64,000 bases of DNA from Muribaculaceae bacterium (GCA_017621845.1 JAGASI010000025.1:71619-135618), one strand, 5' to 3'. Shown: positions 9,372 to 19,710, counted from the stretch's first letter. Translations and numbers: made by a program. Notes: generated by a model from the sequence alone, not told the origin.

Positions 9372-9989
9372 TTACTTCTCAATTGTTATGATTGAACCTT
9401 TGCTACCGGGGATTGAACCTTTGAGCATGATAAGATTGTGTTCGGGGATGACCTTGATGATCTGGAGGTTCTGAATGGTAACTTGTTTGTTACCTGTCTG
9501 GCCGGCCATGCGCATGCCTTTAAATACTTTTGCGGGATAAGAGCAGGCACCGATTGAACCGGGAGCGCGGAGACGGTTGTGCTGACCGTGGGTGGTCTGG
9601 CCTACACCGCCAAATCCGTGACGTTTAACAACGCCCTGGAATCCTTTACCTTTAGAGACGCCTACGACGTCAACAAAGTCGGCTTCTGAGAACATCTCGG
9701 CGGTAATCACGTCACCGGTCTTGTATTCTCCTTCAAAACCTTTGAACTCGGCCAAGTATCTCTTGGGGTCTACACCGGCTTTTTTGAAGTGGCCGATTTC
9801 GGGCTGGGTGAGGTGTTTTTCTTTTTGTTCACCAAATCCGAGCTGGAGGGCGTTATAGCCATCGGTCTCTACTGTCTTAACCTGTGTAACCACGCAAGGA
9901 CCTACTTCGATAACAGTGCATGGAATGTTCTTTCCCTCGGCACTGAAAACGGATGTCATTCCGATTTTTTTTCCTAATAATCCTGGCAT
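9372..9989 (-). CDS. rplC: 50S ribosomal protein L3
   Basis: L3 is an early assembly protein close to the peptidyl-transferase centre. The 205-residue product starts [16 protein letters not shown] and contains the signature [17 protein letters not shown] near residue 112 and a basic loop with [25 protein letters not shown] sequence, a typical L3. It follows a 139-base spacer with a strong hairpin downstream of rpsJ. Confidence 0.99.
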   Translation of the reverse strand: MPGLLGKKIGMTSVFSAEGKNIPCTVIEVGPCVVTQVKTVETDGYNALQLGFGEQKEKHLTQPEIGHFKKAGVDPKRYLAEFKGFEGEYKTGDVITAEMFSEADFVDVVGVSKGKGFQGVVKRHGFGGVGQTTHGQHNRLRAPGSIGACSYPAKVFKGMRMAGQTGNKQVTIQNLQIIKVIPEHNLIMLKGSIPGSKGSIITIEK

Positions 9990-10128
9990 TTCTGTTTAGT
10001 TTATTGGTTGGTTAATAGTAAATTGGGGTTATTTATTAAGGTCATCATCGTGGCCGGTGGTCAACGGGTGACCACCGGGGTCTGAATGATGATTGTTTAG
10101 TTATGTAATTGTCCGGGGTGTAGGGGTG
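9990..10128 (-). promoter_or_regulatory. Strong nested hairpin in the rpsJ-rplC spacer
   Basis: Positions 10054-10078 form a perfect 10-bp stem (CCGGTGGTCA/TGACCACCGG) around the 5-base loop ACGGG. A second set of inverted repeats encloses it: TCATCAT at 10042-10048 and ATGATGA at 10086-10092. The result is a long two-part hairpin 50 bases upstream of the rplC start on the minus strand. No T-run follows, so it is more likely an RNase processing site or a ribosomal-protein binding leader than a terminator. The structure is seen directly; the role is inferred. Confidence 0.6.
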
Positions 10129-10434
10129 TTACACCTTGATTTCTACTTCTACACCGCTGGGGAGCTCGAGTTTCATCAGGGCGTCGACAGTCTTGGCTGT
10201 AGAGTTGTAAATGTCGATAAGACGCTTGAATGATGAAAGTTGGAATTGCTCGCGAGATTTTTTATTTACAAATGTCGAGCGGTTGACTGTGAAGATGCGT
10301 TTGTGGGTGGGCAGGGGTATAGGACCGCTGATGACCGCACCTGTAGCCTTGACAGTCTTGACGATCTTTTCGGCCGATTTGTCGACGAGGTTGTGATCGT
10401 AAGATTTGAGTTTAATTCTGATTTTTTGGCTCAT
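10129..10434 (-). CDS. rpsJ: 30S ribosomal protein S10 (NusE)
   Basis: S10 is a head protein of the small subunit and, as NusE, part of transcription antitermination complexes with NusB and NusG. The 101-residue product starts [20 protein letters not shown] and has the [26 protein letters not shown] loop spread over residues 39-63. Length is typical. It lies 26 bases after fusA, joining the str and S10 blocks; the tuf gene often found here is absent. Confidence 0.99.
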   Translation of the reverse strand: MSQKIRIKLKSYDHNLVDKSAEKIVKTVKATGAVISGPIPLPTHKRIFTVNRSTFVNKKSREQFQLSSFKRLIDIYNSTAKTVDALMKLELPSGVEVEIKV

Positions 10435-10460
10435 ATTGTTTGTTTTTTTTATTTCAATAT

Positions 10461-12587
10461 TTATTTGATGAGGTCAACACGGCCCTGGCACTCGGTCAGG
10501 ACATTGCGTGCGATAGAGCTTGATACCTCGGCATAGTGGGAGAATGACATGGTTGATGTAGCGCGACCTGAGGTGATGGTACGCAGGGCGGTAACATAAC
10601 CGAACATCTCGGCAAGAGGAGCCTTGGCCTTGACGACGCGGGCACCTGAACGTGATGTTTCCATGCCTTCTACCTGACCGCGGCGTTTGTTGAGGTCTGA
10701 GATGACGTCACCCATCGACTCTTCAGGAGTGACAACTTCAATCTTCATGATAGGCTCCAACAATACGGGGCCGGCTTTTTCAGAGGCTTTCTTGAATGCT
10801 TGGATAGCACAGAGCTCAAATGACAACTGGTCAGAGTCAACGGGGTGGAACGAACCATCGATGACGGTAACCTTAAGTTGCTCGACGGGGAAGCCGGCGA
10901 GAACACCGTTCTTCATAGCTGTCACAAAACCTTTCTGGATTGAGGGGATAAATTCCTTGGGAATGTTACCACCCTTGACCTCGTCAACAAATTGGAGGTT
11001 GCCATCAAAGCCTTCGTCAACGGGCTCGACGCGCACGATGATATCAGCAAATTTACCACGACCGCCGGTCTGCTTCTTAAAGACTTCACGCAATTCAACC
11101 GGACGGGTGATGGTTTCTTTGTAAGTAACCTGAGGACGGCCTTGTTTACATTCGACTTTGAACTCGCGTTTGAGTCGGTCGATAATGATATCGAGGTGAA
11201 GCTCGCCCATACCCGAGATAACGGTCTGTCCGGTTTCTTCGTTGGTCTGTACACGGAATGTGGGGTCCTCCTCAGCGAGTTTCTGAAGACCGACACCAAG
11301 TTTATCAAGGTCTTTCTGGGTGAGGGGCTCGACAGCGATACCGATAACGGGATCGGGGAAGTCCATGGCCTCCAGAACGATGGGGGCGTTCTCGGCACAG
11401 AGTGTATCACCTGTGCGGATATCCTTGAAGCCTACACCGGCACCGATATCACCACATCCGATTTTCTCCTTGGCATTCTGCTTGTTGGAGTGCATCTGGA
11501 ACAGACGTGAGATACGTTCTTTTTTACCTGAGCGGCTGTTGAATACATAAGAACCGGCCTCAATGTCGCCCGAGTAAACACGGAAGAAGCAGAGACGGCC
11601 CACATAGGGGTCGGTAGCAATCTTAAATGCGAGGGCACACATAGGAGCATCGCTCGAGGGCTCACGTGAAATAACCTCATCGGGATTACCCACAGCGTGG
11701 CCTTGTACTGCACCGGCGTCAACAGGGCTGGGAAGGTAAGCACACACAGCGTCAAGCAGGCATTGCACACCTTTATTCTTAAATGATGAACCACATATCA
11801 TGGGCACGATGTCCATTGACAGGGTAGCCTTGCGGATGGCGGCTTTAATCTCATCGACAGTGATGGTTGAGGGTTCATCGAAGTATTTCTCCATGAGAGC
11901 ATCGTCAAACTCGGCGATTTTCTCAAGCATCTTGTCGCGGTATTCCTGAGCCTCATCTTGGAGAGCGGCGGGAATTTCCTCTACGGTATAGTCAGCACCC
12001 ATTGACTCGTCATGCCAGAAGATAGCCTTCATGGTAATCAGGTCAACAACACCCTTGAATGTCTCTTCAGCACCGATAGGAATCTGAATGGGACAGGGAT
12101 TGGCGCCGAGCACTTCACGCAATTGGCGCACTACTTCAAAGAAGTTGGCACCCGAGCGGTCCATTTTATTGACATAACCGATACGGGGAACATTGTACTT
12201 GTCGGCCTGACGCCACACAGTCTCAGACTGGGGCTCAACACCACCTACAGCACAGAATGTGGCAACAGCACCGTCAAGGATGCGCAGTGAACGCTCTACC
12301 TCGACAGTAAAGTCAACGTGTCCCGGAGTGTCAATAAGATTGATTTTATACTTGTCGTCTTGATACTTCCAGAAAGCGGTGGTAGCAGCCGAGGTGATAG
12401 TGATACCACGCTCTTGCTCCTGTTCCATCCAGTCCATGGTGGCGGCACCATCATGCACCTCACCGATTTTATGTGTCAGACCGGTATAGAAAAGAATACG
12501 CTCTGAAGTAGTGGTCTTACCGGCGTCGATGTGTGCCATGATGCCGATATTACGAGTATATTTAAGTTGTTCGTCAGATTTTGCCAT
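10461..12587 (-). CDS. fusA: Translation elongation factor G
   Basis: EF-G is the GTPase that moves tRNA and mRNA through the ribosome after peptide bond formation. The 708-residue protein has a full G domain: P loop AHIDAGKTT (about residues 18-26), DTPGHVDF (switch II, about 86-93) and NKMDRSG (about 140-146). Domains II to V follow, including the domain IV region with [11 protein letters not shown]. Length matches normal bacterial EF-G and no key motif is missing. It lies between rpsG and rpsJ, the standard str position. Confidence 0.99.
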   Translation of the reverse strand: MAKSDEQLKYTRNIGIMAHIDAGKTTTSERILFYTGLTHKIGEVHDGAATMDWMEQEQERGITITSAATTAFWKYQDDKYKINLIDTPGHVDFTVEVERSLRILDGAVATFCAVGGVEPQSETVWRQADKYNVPRIGYVNKMDRSGANFFEVVRQLREVLGANPCPIQIPIGAEETFKGVVDLITMKAIFWHDESMGADYTVEEIPAALQDEAQEYRDKMLEKIAEFDDALMEKYFDEPSTITVDEIKAAIRKATLSMDIVPMICGSSFKNKGVQCLLDAVCAYLPSPVDAGAVQGHAVGNPDEVISREPSSDAPMCALAFKIATDPYVGRLCFFRVYSGDIEAGSYVFNSRSGKKERISRLFQMHSNKQNAKEKIGCGDIGAGVGFKDIRTGDTLCAENAPIVLEAMDFPDPVIGIAVEPLTQKDLDKLGVGLQKLAEEDPTFRVQTNEETGQTVISGMGELHLDIIIDRLKREFKVECKQGRPQVTYKETITRPVELREVFKKQTGGRGKFADIIVRVEPVDEGFDGNLQFVDEVKGGNIPKEFIPSIQKGFVTAMKNGVLAGFPVEQLKVTVIDGSFHPVDSDQLSFELCAIQAFKKASEKAGPVLLEPIMKIEVVTPEESMGDVISDLNKRRGQVEGMETSRSGARVVKAKAPLAEMFGYVTALRTITSGRATSTMSFSHYAEVSSSIARNVLTECQGRVDLIK

Positions 12588-12620
12588 TGTTGTGTTATAA
12601 ATCTAAATCCTGTTGAAATA

Positions 12621-13097
12621 TTAGAAACGGAAATGGGCAAATGCACGGTTGGCCTCAGCCATTTTATGCATGTCCTCTTTACGTTTGAATGCGCCGCCCT
12701 GATCATTGAAAGCATCGACGATCTCTGCTGCGAGCTTGTCGGCCATGGTTTTGCCACCACGTTTGCGGGCATAGAGGATAAGATTTTTCATGGAAATAGA
12801 CTCCTTGCGGTCGGGGCGGATTTCAGTAGGCACCTGGAATGTAGCGCCACCGATACGGCGTGACTTGACTTCTACCTGGGGAGTCACGTTTTCGAGAGCT
12901 TTCTTCCATATCTCAAGAGAGGTAAGCTCTTCATTGGGGAGTTTAGACTTCACAGTCTCAAGTGCATCGTAGAAGATGGTAAATGCGGTGTTCTTCTTTC
13001 CATCATACATGAGGTGGTTGACAAACTTTGTCACACGAACATCGCCGAAAACGGGATCGGGGAGGATAATCCGTTTTTTAGGTTTAGCCTTTCTCAT
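12621..13097 (-). CDS. rpsG: 30S ribosomal protein S7
   Basis: S7 initiates assembly of the 30S head and contacts E-site tRNA. The 158-residue product starts [19 protein letters not shown] and has the [15 protein letters not shown] helix and the [16 protein letters not shown] beta hairpin near residue 84, all typical. It lies between rpsL and fusA. The 325-base gap to rpsL is unusually long and is described separately. Confidence 0.99.
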   Translation of the reverse strand: MRKAKPKKRIILPDPVFGDVRVTKFVNHLMYDGKKNTAFTIFYDALETVKSKLPNEELTSLEIWKKALENVTPQVEVKSRRIGGATFQVPTEIRPDRKESISMKNLILYARKRGGKTMADKLAAEIVDAFNDQGGAFKRKEDMHKMAEANRAFAHFRF

Positions 13098-13422
13098 TTT
13101 TCTTGTAGAAGGGTTTGTGTTTCTGAATTGCTTGGTTGTGCTTGCTTGTGTTTCGGGGAATTTTCTTCAGTAGCCTCCGCTGAGGCTCTTACTCAACCTT
13201 TATGTTTTAGTCAGCTTTTTCAAGTGGATTCAAAAACGAGTTTAAAAATTTTAGGTTTAAAAATTTAATCTCGCGGTGCTATAGTATTTACTTCACCTAT
13301 TGTCGTGACTTTGTGGGGAAGGGCGACATGACCTTACATCATTCACACACGTGCGTGCGTTATATAATTAATGTGTCGAGTCTTTAATGTTTCACCCGGC
13401 CCGTTGCTTATCACTTCAATGA
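13098..13422 (-). promoter_or_regulatory. Long spacer between rpsL and rpsG
   Basis: This 325-base gap has no plausible gene. It contains a perfect hairpin at 13172-13187 (AGCCTC/GAGGCT around CGCT) close to the rpsG start, and an AT-rich block near 13228-13270 holding two direct copies of GTTTAAAAATTT. In enteric bacteria the rpsL-rpsG spacer carries the S7 autoregulatory site, so a control element here is a reasonable idea, but the sequence is not similar enough to claim homology. Confidence 0.4.
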
Positions 13423-13812
13423 TTACTTCTTGGCAGCACCGGCCTTGGGACGTTTGGCGCCGTATTTGGAGCGACGCTGAGTGCGATCCTTAACACCCGA
13501 TGTATCGAGGGTGCCGCGCACGATGTGATAACGCACACCGGGAAGGTCTTTTACACGACCACCGCGCACCAGCACGATTGAGTGCTCCTGGAGATTATGA
13601 CCCTCGCCGGGGATATAAGAGTTAACCTCTTTACCATTGGTAAGTCTTACACGAGCCACCTTACGGATTGCCGAGTTAGGTTTCTTGGGGGTAGTGGTGT
13701 ACACACGCACACACACTCCACGGCGTTGAGGACAAGCATCCAGGGCAGGAGACTTACTCTTGTCTTCCAGTGCCACACGTCCTTTTCTTACTAATTGCTG
13801 AATTGTAGGCAT
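13423..13812 (-). CDS. rpsL: 30S ribosomal protein S12
   Basis: S12 lies at the decoding centre and controls accuracy. The 129-residue product starts [12 protein letters not shown] and has the two loops in which streptomycin-resistance mutations occur: [11 protein letters not shown] near residue 42 and [12 protein letters not shown] near residue 85. Both carry the wild-type lysine, so no S12-based resistance is predicted. It is the first gene of the superoperon, about 145 bases downstream of a consensus Bacteroidota promoter. Confidence 0.99.
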   Translation of the reverse strand: MPTIQQLVRKGRVALEDKSKSPALDACPQRRGVCVRVYTTTPKKPNSAIRKVARVRLTNGKEVNSYIPGEGHNLQEHSIVLVRGGRVKDLPGVRYHIVRGTLDTSGVKDRTQRRSKYGAKRPKAGAAKK

Positions 13813-13960
13813 CTTAGTTCTTTAACGTTTAACTTTAGGTTTCTTAATCTATTATTCTTGTTTTTACATTCACAGTTTACACACCCCCTGACACAATTCA
13901 ACCTACTGACGCACAGCGCCTTAGACCGAATTATAGCCCGGAATGTCTTTATTGCGACCA

Positions 13961-13992
13961 CAAAATTAGACATTAATTTTCTAATTACCAAA
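13961..13992 (-). promoter_or_regulatory. Promoter of the rpsL-to-secY superoperon
   Basis: On the minus strand TTTG (13992-13989), a 20-base spacer and TAATTTTG (13968-13961) match the Bacteroides -33/-7 consensus exactly in sequence and spacing. Transcription should start near 13957, leaving a leader of about 145 bases before the rpsL ATG at 13812. This is the best promoter match in the window, as expected for ribosomal genes. Confidence 0.8.
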
Positions 13993-14576
13993 CATTTCAC
14001 TACTTTTTTAACACTCTTTTTTCGCCCCCGTCACACCCTCCGCCAACACTCCAATCACCACAACATGACACACCGCTTTATCCAACCCCAACACCACCCC
14101 GACCCTGTAAACCAACACACACAAAAAAAACAACCTCAGCCCACTCCACCGCCCCTCCTCATCTTGTTTTTTTGTTGTTTTTGTTTATTTTTTTTGTGAA
14201 AAACTTCAACTTTCACTTAATTTATATCCATTTTATTACTAACTTTGCACAAATTTAGGCCATAAATCAATCAGCATCTACACCAATCCTGCACTCTACT
14301 AATCTCTCCACGATACTACTCTGAATTCTAAAAACCAACCGATTTAAACCGATTGACATGGTAGCACCTGAGTCCCGTTCTTTTGAGCCAATTTACCATC
14401 CGGCCCTGTAAAAACCGAGAAAATCACCACCAACCCAAACGACAACCCGGCAGAGACAAGACCATCAGCTACATGTCAACATGTTATAATCAGTTTATCA
14501 TATCAAAAGCATTAAAAATCGCTTAACAAATAAATTAGACCAGATAATAAATCAGTTCATCAATTTCATCCAATCC
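13993..14576. other. Divergent intergenic region, rpsL to the T9SS glucosaminidase
   Basis: No gene is supported here. The plus strand from about 14000 to 14220 is rich in A, C and homopolymer T; a 134-codon open frame crossing it has the skewed composition of noncoding DNA. A plus-strand -7 element (14240-14247) lies about 330 bases ahead of the next gene. The stretch 14248-14576 would be its long 5' leader; I see no riboswitch I recognise in it. Confidence 0.5.
14240..14247 (+). promoter_or_regulatory. Candidate -7 element for the T9SS glucosaminidase gene
   Basis: TAACTTTG matches the TAnnTTTG element exactly, and GC follows it as in many Bacteroidota promoters. No exact TTTG lies at the usual distance upstream, so the match is partial. 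The implied 5' leader is about 325 bases, long enough for post-transcriptional control. Confidence 0.45.
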
Positions 14577-17500
14577 ATGAAACGTTTATTTTTACTATTC
14601 ACCTTATGCGCAGCCATCGTGTTCAATTCCCAAGCGGCCACACCTATCATAGGCAAACCCAACGCCAAGGCTACCGTTGACCGCATGTATCAGTTTGGTC
14701 TCAGTAAAGGAGCCGGCGGAGGCAACTCCAACAACTTCAACCGTGAGATATGCCAGGCCTTCTATGATCTCGGACATAAATATGGCATACGTGGCGATAT
14801 CGCTCTGTGTCAATCATTTATAGAAACCGGATGGTTTAAATATACCGGTGGCACCGCCATGAGGTACTATCATCACAATTACTGTGGTCTCGGAGTTACC
14901 GGTTTAGGTGTTGTAGGATGTACATTCAGCACCATCCAGGAAGGCGTTGCCGCCCAACTTCAACACCTATGGTCCTATGCTACAACCCGGGCTCTCCCAT
15001 CAGGATGGACACTGGTTGACCCACGTTTTAACCACGGTTACCGAGGCAAAGCCCCCAACTGGGAAAACCTCGGTAGCGGACTGTGGGCTGCCGCCTCGGG
15101 GTACGGCTCATCAATCCTATCGATATACAACGAGATGATGGCCTTCCAGATGCCCGAGCCCAAGATTACATCTTCCCAGAACACCATCACCTTCACCGCC
15201 GAACAAGGTTCAACCCCTCCTTCAATCAGCTTTAAAATCACCGGTCAAAACCTCTCGGCCAACATCGTTTACAACTCATCTACAAGCTCAATAAAAGTCA
15301 CCACCTCCAACTGGGACAACACCGCCGGTGGCACCATGACAGCCACTGTCGACACATCCAAGGCCCCCGGCTCATATAGTGGTATCATCGCTATTCAGTC
15401 AGGCTCGGGAGATAACAAGGTGAGAATCGAAATACCAGTCTCGGTTACAATCACCGCCAAGCTCGAGCCCTCAATCACAGCCTCGCCATCGTCATTGTCA
15501 TTCTCAGCCCAACGTGGCGAAACCGTCTCAGCCAAGACAATCAACGTCTCGGCCAAAGACCTCTCGACCGACATGGTATATGGCTCCAACACCTCAATGA
15601 TTACTGTGTCCCCCGCCTCGGGATGGAACGCCCGCACCGGTGGCTCTCTCAACGTCACCATCAATACCGACCGTGCGGCAGGCACATACGAGGGATATGT
15701 CTACGTCCAGACATCATCATCACTGCGCCAACAGATTGCGGTCACCGTCACCATCACCTCAGGCACCACCATTGACCCCGTTGACCCCACTATCAACGTA
15801 AACACCAATTCACTATCCTTCACCGCCAAGCAGGGCGCCAATGTCGCCTCTCAGGCTGTCACCGTCACCGCCTCCAATCTCACCGCCGATATGATATATG
15901 GCACCAACTCGTCTATGTTCACCGTAACCCCGGCTTCGGGTTGGAACGCTCGCACCGGTGGCACACTCAACATATCAATCGACACCAACCGCGATCCGGG
16001 CACATATACCGGCTATGCCTACGTCCAGACATCATCGTCACTGCGCCAACAGATTGACATCACGGCCACCATCACCGCCCCCTCCACCGACCCGATTCCG
16101 GCTCTTGACTTTGTCCAAATCTGGAACAATAGCCAACAGTCAGGCTCCACCACCGTCGATGGCGTAGACTTTACCAAAATCCGTAACATGGACTACATGG
16201 ACGGCAAACTATACTGTGTCTACAACACCTCCGAGATAATAATCCTTGATGCCCACACCGGTAAAAAACTCGGCACCCTCAACAACGGTGACATCGTCAA
16301 GGGTGGCACCCTTACCCTCTGTGGCATCAAATGTCACGACGGACGTGTATGGGCCTGCAATCTCAAGGGTAACGACAACACCGAACTCAGGGTATACTGC
16401 TGGGACAGCGATGACGCCAACCCAATGCTCGCCATGTCCACGACATCCACCCAAGGCGTCAGCCGCCTTGGCGACTGCATGTGGGTAACCGGCGACTACG
16501 GCTGTGACCTGTGGCTCTCATTTGCACGTCACGAAAACTCAGCGACATCCATTGTCGAGTTTAACCGCAACTGCAGTGGCAACTGGACTTCCAAGAAAGT
16601 CAATGCCACAGCCTCAGGCTCAAATATCGCCGCCGGCGCCTCAGCCCGTGTCAAAGCCACCGGCCAAGGTTACTGGCTTGATGGTCAGTTAATACTCCCC
16701 ACTTATCTCGGACTCGACGGTGCCAAACAATATGCCCTCACCGGTGAAGCCGTCACCTCAGGCAACGACTTCGACACGTTCACATACAACTCTCGCCAAT
16801 ATGCCATGGTAGCCTCTTACCTCAACCAGACAAGCACTTATACCGAGGGCATGATGAGACTCTATGACATTACCAATGGATGGGACAAAGCATCGGCCAT
16901 CGCCGCCTACCCATCCTCAGGCTTAGGCTCCACACGTAACACCAACTGTGCCGGCAGCGTCATCACTCAAGCCTACACACGCGCCGCCGAAGCATGGATT
17001 CTCACTGCCGGACAAGGCATAGCCTACTTCCGATCGGGCAAGGCCGAAGATATCGGCGATACAGTTGACCCGGTACCCGATGACAAACCCACCGACCTCC
17101 CCGATAAATTTGCCAACGACTGGTGCTACTCGGTAAACAACAAGGTGATATCGGCCGACTATATCGACCTGTCGACTTCCCAACCATATACCCGCAACAT
17201 GGCCCTTTATGGCGACAACCTGTATATTGTACAACGCTCAGCCTCCGACGCCAATATCGTCATTGCCAATAAAGACACCGGCAGAAAGACAGGCACACTT
17301 CCTACCGACGGCATCACACCCTCAGGCTCTTGGCGCTTCTCGTCAGTAGCTGCTATTGAAGACGCCATTCTGGCTTGCAACCTCGCCACTTCAGCATCAA
17401 GCACACTATACGTATATGCTTGGACATCTGGCTCATCCAATCCGACCCAAGTACTTGCCACCACTAACCACGGTGCCCGTGCCGGCGACCTCATCTCAGC

Positions 17501-18323
17501 TTCAGGCACGCTCGCCAACGGCAAGATATACTTTGCATCCAATACCGGATATGCCGGAAAAATTTATATCTACACCATCACCAATGGAACAGCCAACGCC
17601 ACACCTCAGGAAATAACACTCAAGGACGCTTCAGGAACCACATACGACCTCGGTGGCGGATTTGCTGTCATCGACATCAAAGCCAACGCCGACGGCACTT
17701 TCTATGCCTCAGGCAAGGGCGATCGTGGCGGTCTGTTCAACGCCGACGGCACAATGATTAAGCAATTCAACGCTACCGCTACAGGCAATAATACATATGG
17801 CTCATCATTCTGCCCCGTAGAGTTTGGTGACTTCACCCTCGGTGTACACACCTCTTATGGAGGCAAAGACATCGACCAAGGATACCTCAACCTCATCAAC
17901 ATCACCAACGGCATAGACAACGCTTCCATAATCAAATCCCACGACAAACTCTCCAACGATGCATCAGTGCGCAACACCACATTTGTCACCTCGGCTATCG
18001 CACGCTCCAAAGGACGCGAGATCTCAATGTGGGTACTCATCCCCGGTCAAGGTATCGCCAAATATGTTGCCGGACAAGGAAGTTCCACAACATCGGCCGG
18101 CTCGCTCATCGAGGGTACCAAGCCTTACATCATGCTCGATGGAACAACTGCACGCGTCCAAGGCGCTGAGACTGTGAACATGACAGCTTACAATCTTTCG
18201 GGAATGGCAATAATCGGAGGAACCGACTCCTTAGATACATCAGCCCTCAATCCAGGCATGTATATCATCATGGCCCGTCTCACCGATGGTCAGGCAATCA
18301 CTACCAAAGTCATCGTAAGATAA
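14577..18323 (+). CDS. T9SS-exported glucosaminidase with BACON-like and propeller-like modules
   Basis: A 1248-residue exported protein. A signal peptide (residues 1-20) is followed by a glucosaminidase-type peptidoglycan hydrolase domain (about 30-190); the ETGWF motif at 83-87 holds the likely catalytic Glu83. Next come three Ig/BACON-like repeats (about 194-295, 295-396 and 402-502); the last two share SPASGWNARTGG- and QTSSSLRQQI-type motifs. Two homologous propeller-like modules follow (about 509-815 and 844-1160), each with an LD/NKDTG(K/R)K-GTL motif. The final 70 residues resemble a type IX secretion tail (YNLSGMAI, then LNPGMYIIMARLTDG). It probably works at the cell surface or outside, cutting between GlcNAc and MurNAc or related glycans. 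The propeller modules may be DUF4623-like, but this is less certain. The gene is monocistronic, ending at a bidirectional terminator. Confidence 0.85.
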   Translation: MKRLFLLFTLCAAIVFNSQAATPIIGKPNAKATVDRMYQFGLSKGAGGGNSNNFNREICQAFYDLGHKYGIRGDIALCQSFIETGWFKYTGGTAMRYYHHNYCGLGVTGLGVVGCTFSTIQEGVAAQLQHLWSYATTRALPSGWTLVDPRFNHGYRGKAPNWENLGSGLWAAASGYGSSILSIYNEMMAFQMPEPKITSSQNTITFTAEQGSTPPSISFKITGQNLSANIVYNSSTSSIKVTTSNWDNTAGGTMTATVDTSKAPGSYSGIIAIQSGSGDNKVRIEIPVSVTITAKLEPSITASPSSLSFSAQRGETVSAKTINVSAKDLSTDMVYGSNTSMITVSPASGWNARTGGSLNVTINTDRAAGTYEGYVYVQTSSSLRQQIAVTVTITSGTTIDPVDPTINVNTNSLSFTAKQGANVASQAVTVTASNLTADMIYGTNSSMFTVTPASGWNARTGGTLNISIDTNRDPGTYTGYAYVQTSSSLRQQIDITATITAPSTDPIPALDFVQIWNNSQQSGSTTVDGVDFTKIRNMDYMDGKLYCVYNTSEIIILDAHTGKKLGTLNNGDIVKGGTLTLCGIKCHDGRVWACNLKGNDNTELRVYCWDSDDANPMLAMSTTSTQGVSRLGDCMWVTGDYGCDLWLSFARHENSATSIVEFNRNCSGNWTSKKVNATASGSNIAAGASARVKATGQGYWLDGQLILPTYLGLDGAKQYALTGEAVTSGNDFDTFTYNSRQYAMVASYLNQTSTYTEGMMRLYDITNGWDKASAIAAYPSSGLGSTRNTNCAGSVITQAYTRAAEAWILTAGQGIAYFRSGKAEDIGDTVDPVPDDKPTDLPDKFANDWCYSVNNKVISADYIDLSTSQPYTRNMALYGDNLYIVQRSASDANIVIANKDTGRKTGTLPTDGITPSGSWRFSSVAAIEDAILACNLATSASSTLYVYAWTSGSSNPTQVLATTNHGARAGDLISASGTLANGKIYFASNTGYAGKIYIYTITNGTANATPQEITLKDASGTTYDLGGGFAVIDIKANADGTFYASGKGDRGGLFNADGTMIKQFNATATGNNTYGSSFCPVEFGDFTLGVHTSYGGKDIDQGYLNLINITNGIDNASIIKSHDKLSNDASVRNTTFVTSAIARSKGREISMWVLIPGQGIAKYVAGQGSSTTSAGSLIEGTKPYIMLDGTTARVQGAETVNMTAYNLSGMAIIGGTDSLDTSALNPGMYIIMARLTDGQAITTKVIVR

Positions 18324-18345
18324 TATCCCCCCCATCCCATACTAC

Positions 18346-18385
18346 AATAAAGGAGCGCTACTCGGTCGAGCAGCGCTCCTTTATT
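18346..18385. terminator. Bidirectional terminator
   Basis: AATAAAGGAGCGCT and AGCGCTCCTTTATT form a 14-bp stem with the CTCGGTCGAG part as an inner stem-loop. A-rich and T-rich flanks on both sides allow it to serve the plus-strand glucosaminidase gene and the convergent minus-strand DUF3943 gene. Confidence 0.85.
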
Positions 18386-18435
18386 GTTTATGGCATTCAA
18401 GACTTCGACGTTTCTATGTGTCGAGGCACCATGTT

Positions 18436-19338
18436 TCAGAATGTCGCGACAATAGTAAAACCCTTATATTGGGGTGTGATAGCCGGCATCACAGTCAGCG
18501 ATGTACCGGCAGCAGCCTTTTGCTTGGCCAACCGACGAGCATCGTTGCCACCAAAAAGTCCAACAAACTCATTGACCGGGTCTACAAAGAAACCTACGAT
18601 ATTACCCAAAACAGGTGACCCTAAAAGATGATAATCATGGTCAACAAGATAACGCTTCACCTTATAAAAGCCTTCACCTATAAGACTGCCCACCAACGGC
18701 GTGATCATCAAGTCTTGATAAGACGGACGCTCCATGAAAGCCTCAATACCATATTCCCATCCCACGTTGGAAATCAACGAGCAATACAACAACGACTGCC
18801 ATGCATTGAACCCACACGACCGAGCCGCCATATAATAAACCGCACCGGCATAAGGATGTAACACATAGTTGAACACAAACTTATCATGATCCCACTCAGG
18901 ACCCTCCTTGATGACATGATTATGCCAACGACGGCCAAGCGGAACATCCTGCAACTCAGCGCGATTCCAGCTCGTGGCATCCTCGGGAAGACACTCCAGA
19001 ACCGCTAACGTCCCGACAAAAGCCCCAACCAAAACTCCGGTATTAATCCACAGACGTCGCCAGTTATAGGACCGACCAGTAACCGAATATGGCAAATCAT
19101 ATATTGACGGACGAGTCCCCTTTGTCCCAAATCGTGCCAACCCACAACTTAACACCGTGTCAGGCAACTCAGGAGGCAACACCCTCTCAATACCATCAAC
19201 ATGTACCAACGACGGCAACTCGAGAGGCTTCATAGACTCCTCCCTGAGCGAATCAACATCGACTCCGGCAACCGTTGCCAGCGTACCGATGAATATCATC
19301 GCCAGTACCATAAGTTGATGAATATGCCTCATAGTCAT
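18436..19338 (-). CDS. DUF3943 family envelope protein
   Basis: A 300-residue protein of unknown function with an N-terminal signal peptide or anchor (about residues 5-25) and a further hydrophobic segment near 98-115. The central region (about 150-240) has HPYAGAVYYMAARS, SNVGWEYGIEAFMERPS and DLMITPLVGSLIGE, the pattern I associate with DUF3943, found mainly in Bacteroidota and Proteobacteria and thought to be an envelope protein. The gene stands alone and converges on the glucosaminidase gene through a shared terminator. A -7 element about 80 bases upstream suggests its own promoter. No enzymatic motif is visible. Confidence 0.75.
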   Translation of the reverse strand: MTMRHIHQLMVLAMIFIGTLATVAGVDVDSLREESMKPLELPSLVHVDGIERVLPPELPDTVLSCGLARFGTKGTRPSIYDLPYSVTGRSYNWRRLWINTGVLVGAFVGTLAVLECLPEDATSWNRAELQDVPLGRRWHNHVIKEGPEWDHDKFVFNYVLHPYAGAVYYMAARSCGFNAWQSLLYCSLISNVGWEYGIEAFMERPSYQDLMITPLVGSLIGEGFYKVKRYLVDHDYHLLGSPVLGNIVGFFVDPVNEFVGLFGGNDARRLAKQKAAAGTSLTVMPAITPQYKGFTIVATF

Positions 19339-19710
19339 GTGTGTATCTTTTATTATTTGCTGATTTAAAGGTATCCTTGGATATTCCTACCCCGAAATAA
19401 CCTTTATTTTCTCGACAAAGGTATTGATTTTAAATTTTAACAAAAAAACCGCATTTGGGTTTTAGGTAGTTCAGACCAATTATTCTCCCTTTTTTCATAA
19501 CAAATATACCTTTAGCATATTTTAACGTCCTATGTCGTTACTTTTATCTTTACACAACGTCTTATTATCATATTTTTTACACTTTTCGGTAATTATTTTG
19601 CTAAAAAGATTGTCATATACTTAAAAATATAACAGCTTGAAACAAGCTAATAAACACATAATAATTCCAATTCATCACACACAACACATTTCCAATAATC
19701 TCACAACATC
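19339..19710. other. AT-rich divergent intergenic region
   Basis: This 372-base stretch separates the DUF3943 gene and the plus-strand outer-membrane protein gene. It holds the minus-strand promoter candidate at 19416-19444 and, on the plus strand, a near match TATCTTTA at 19545-19552. No ORF or hairpin of note is seen. Confidence 0.5.
19416..19444 (-). promoter_or_regulatory. Promoter candidate for the DUF3943 gene
   Basis: On the minus strand TACCTTTG (19423-19416) is an exact TAnnTTTG element, with TTTG (19444-19441) 17 bases upstream inside an A/T run that allows a slightly different register. The predicted leader is about 75 bases. Confidence 0.55.

Noticed and set aside
13795..14199. 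134-codon plus-strand open frame near the rpsL promoter
   Set aside because: It covers the start of rpsL antisense and the promoter; its composition (Phe, Leu, His, Pro, Thr in runs) is that of low-complexity noncoding DNA.
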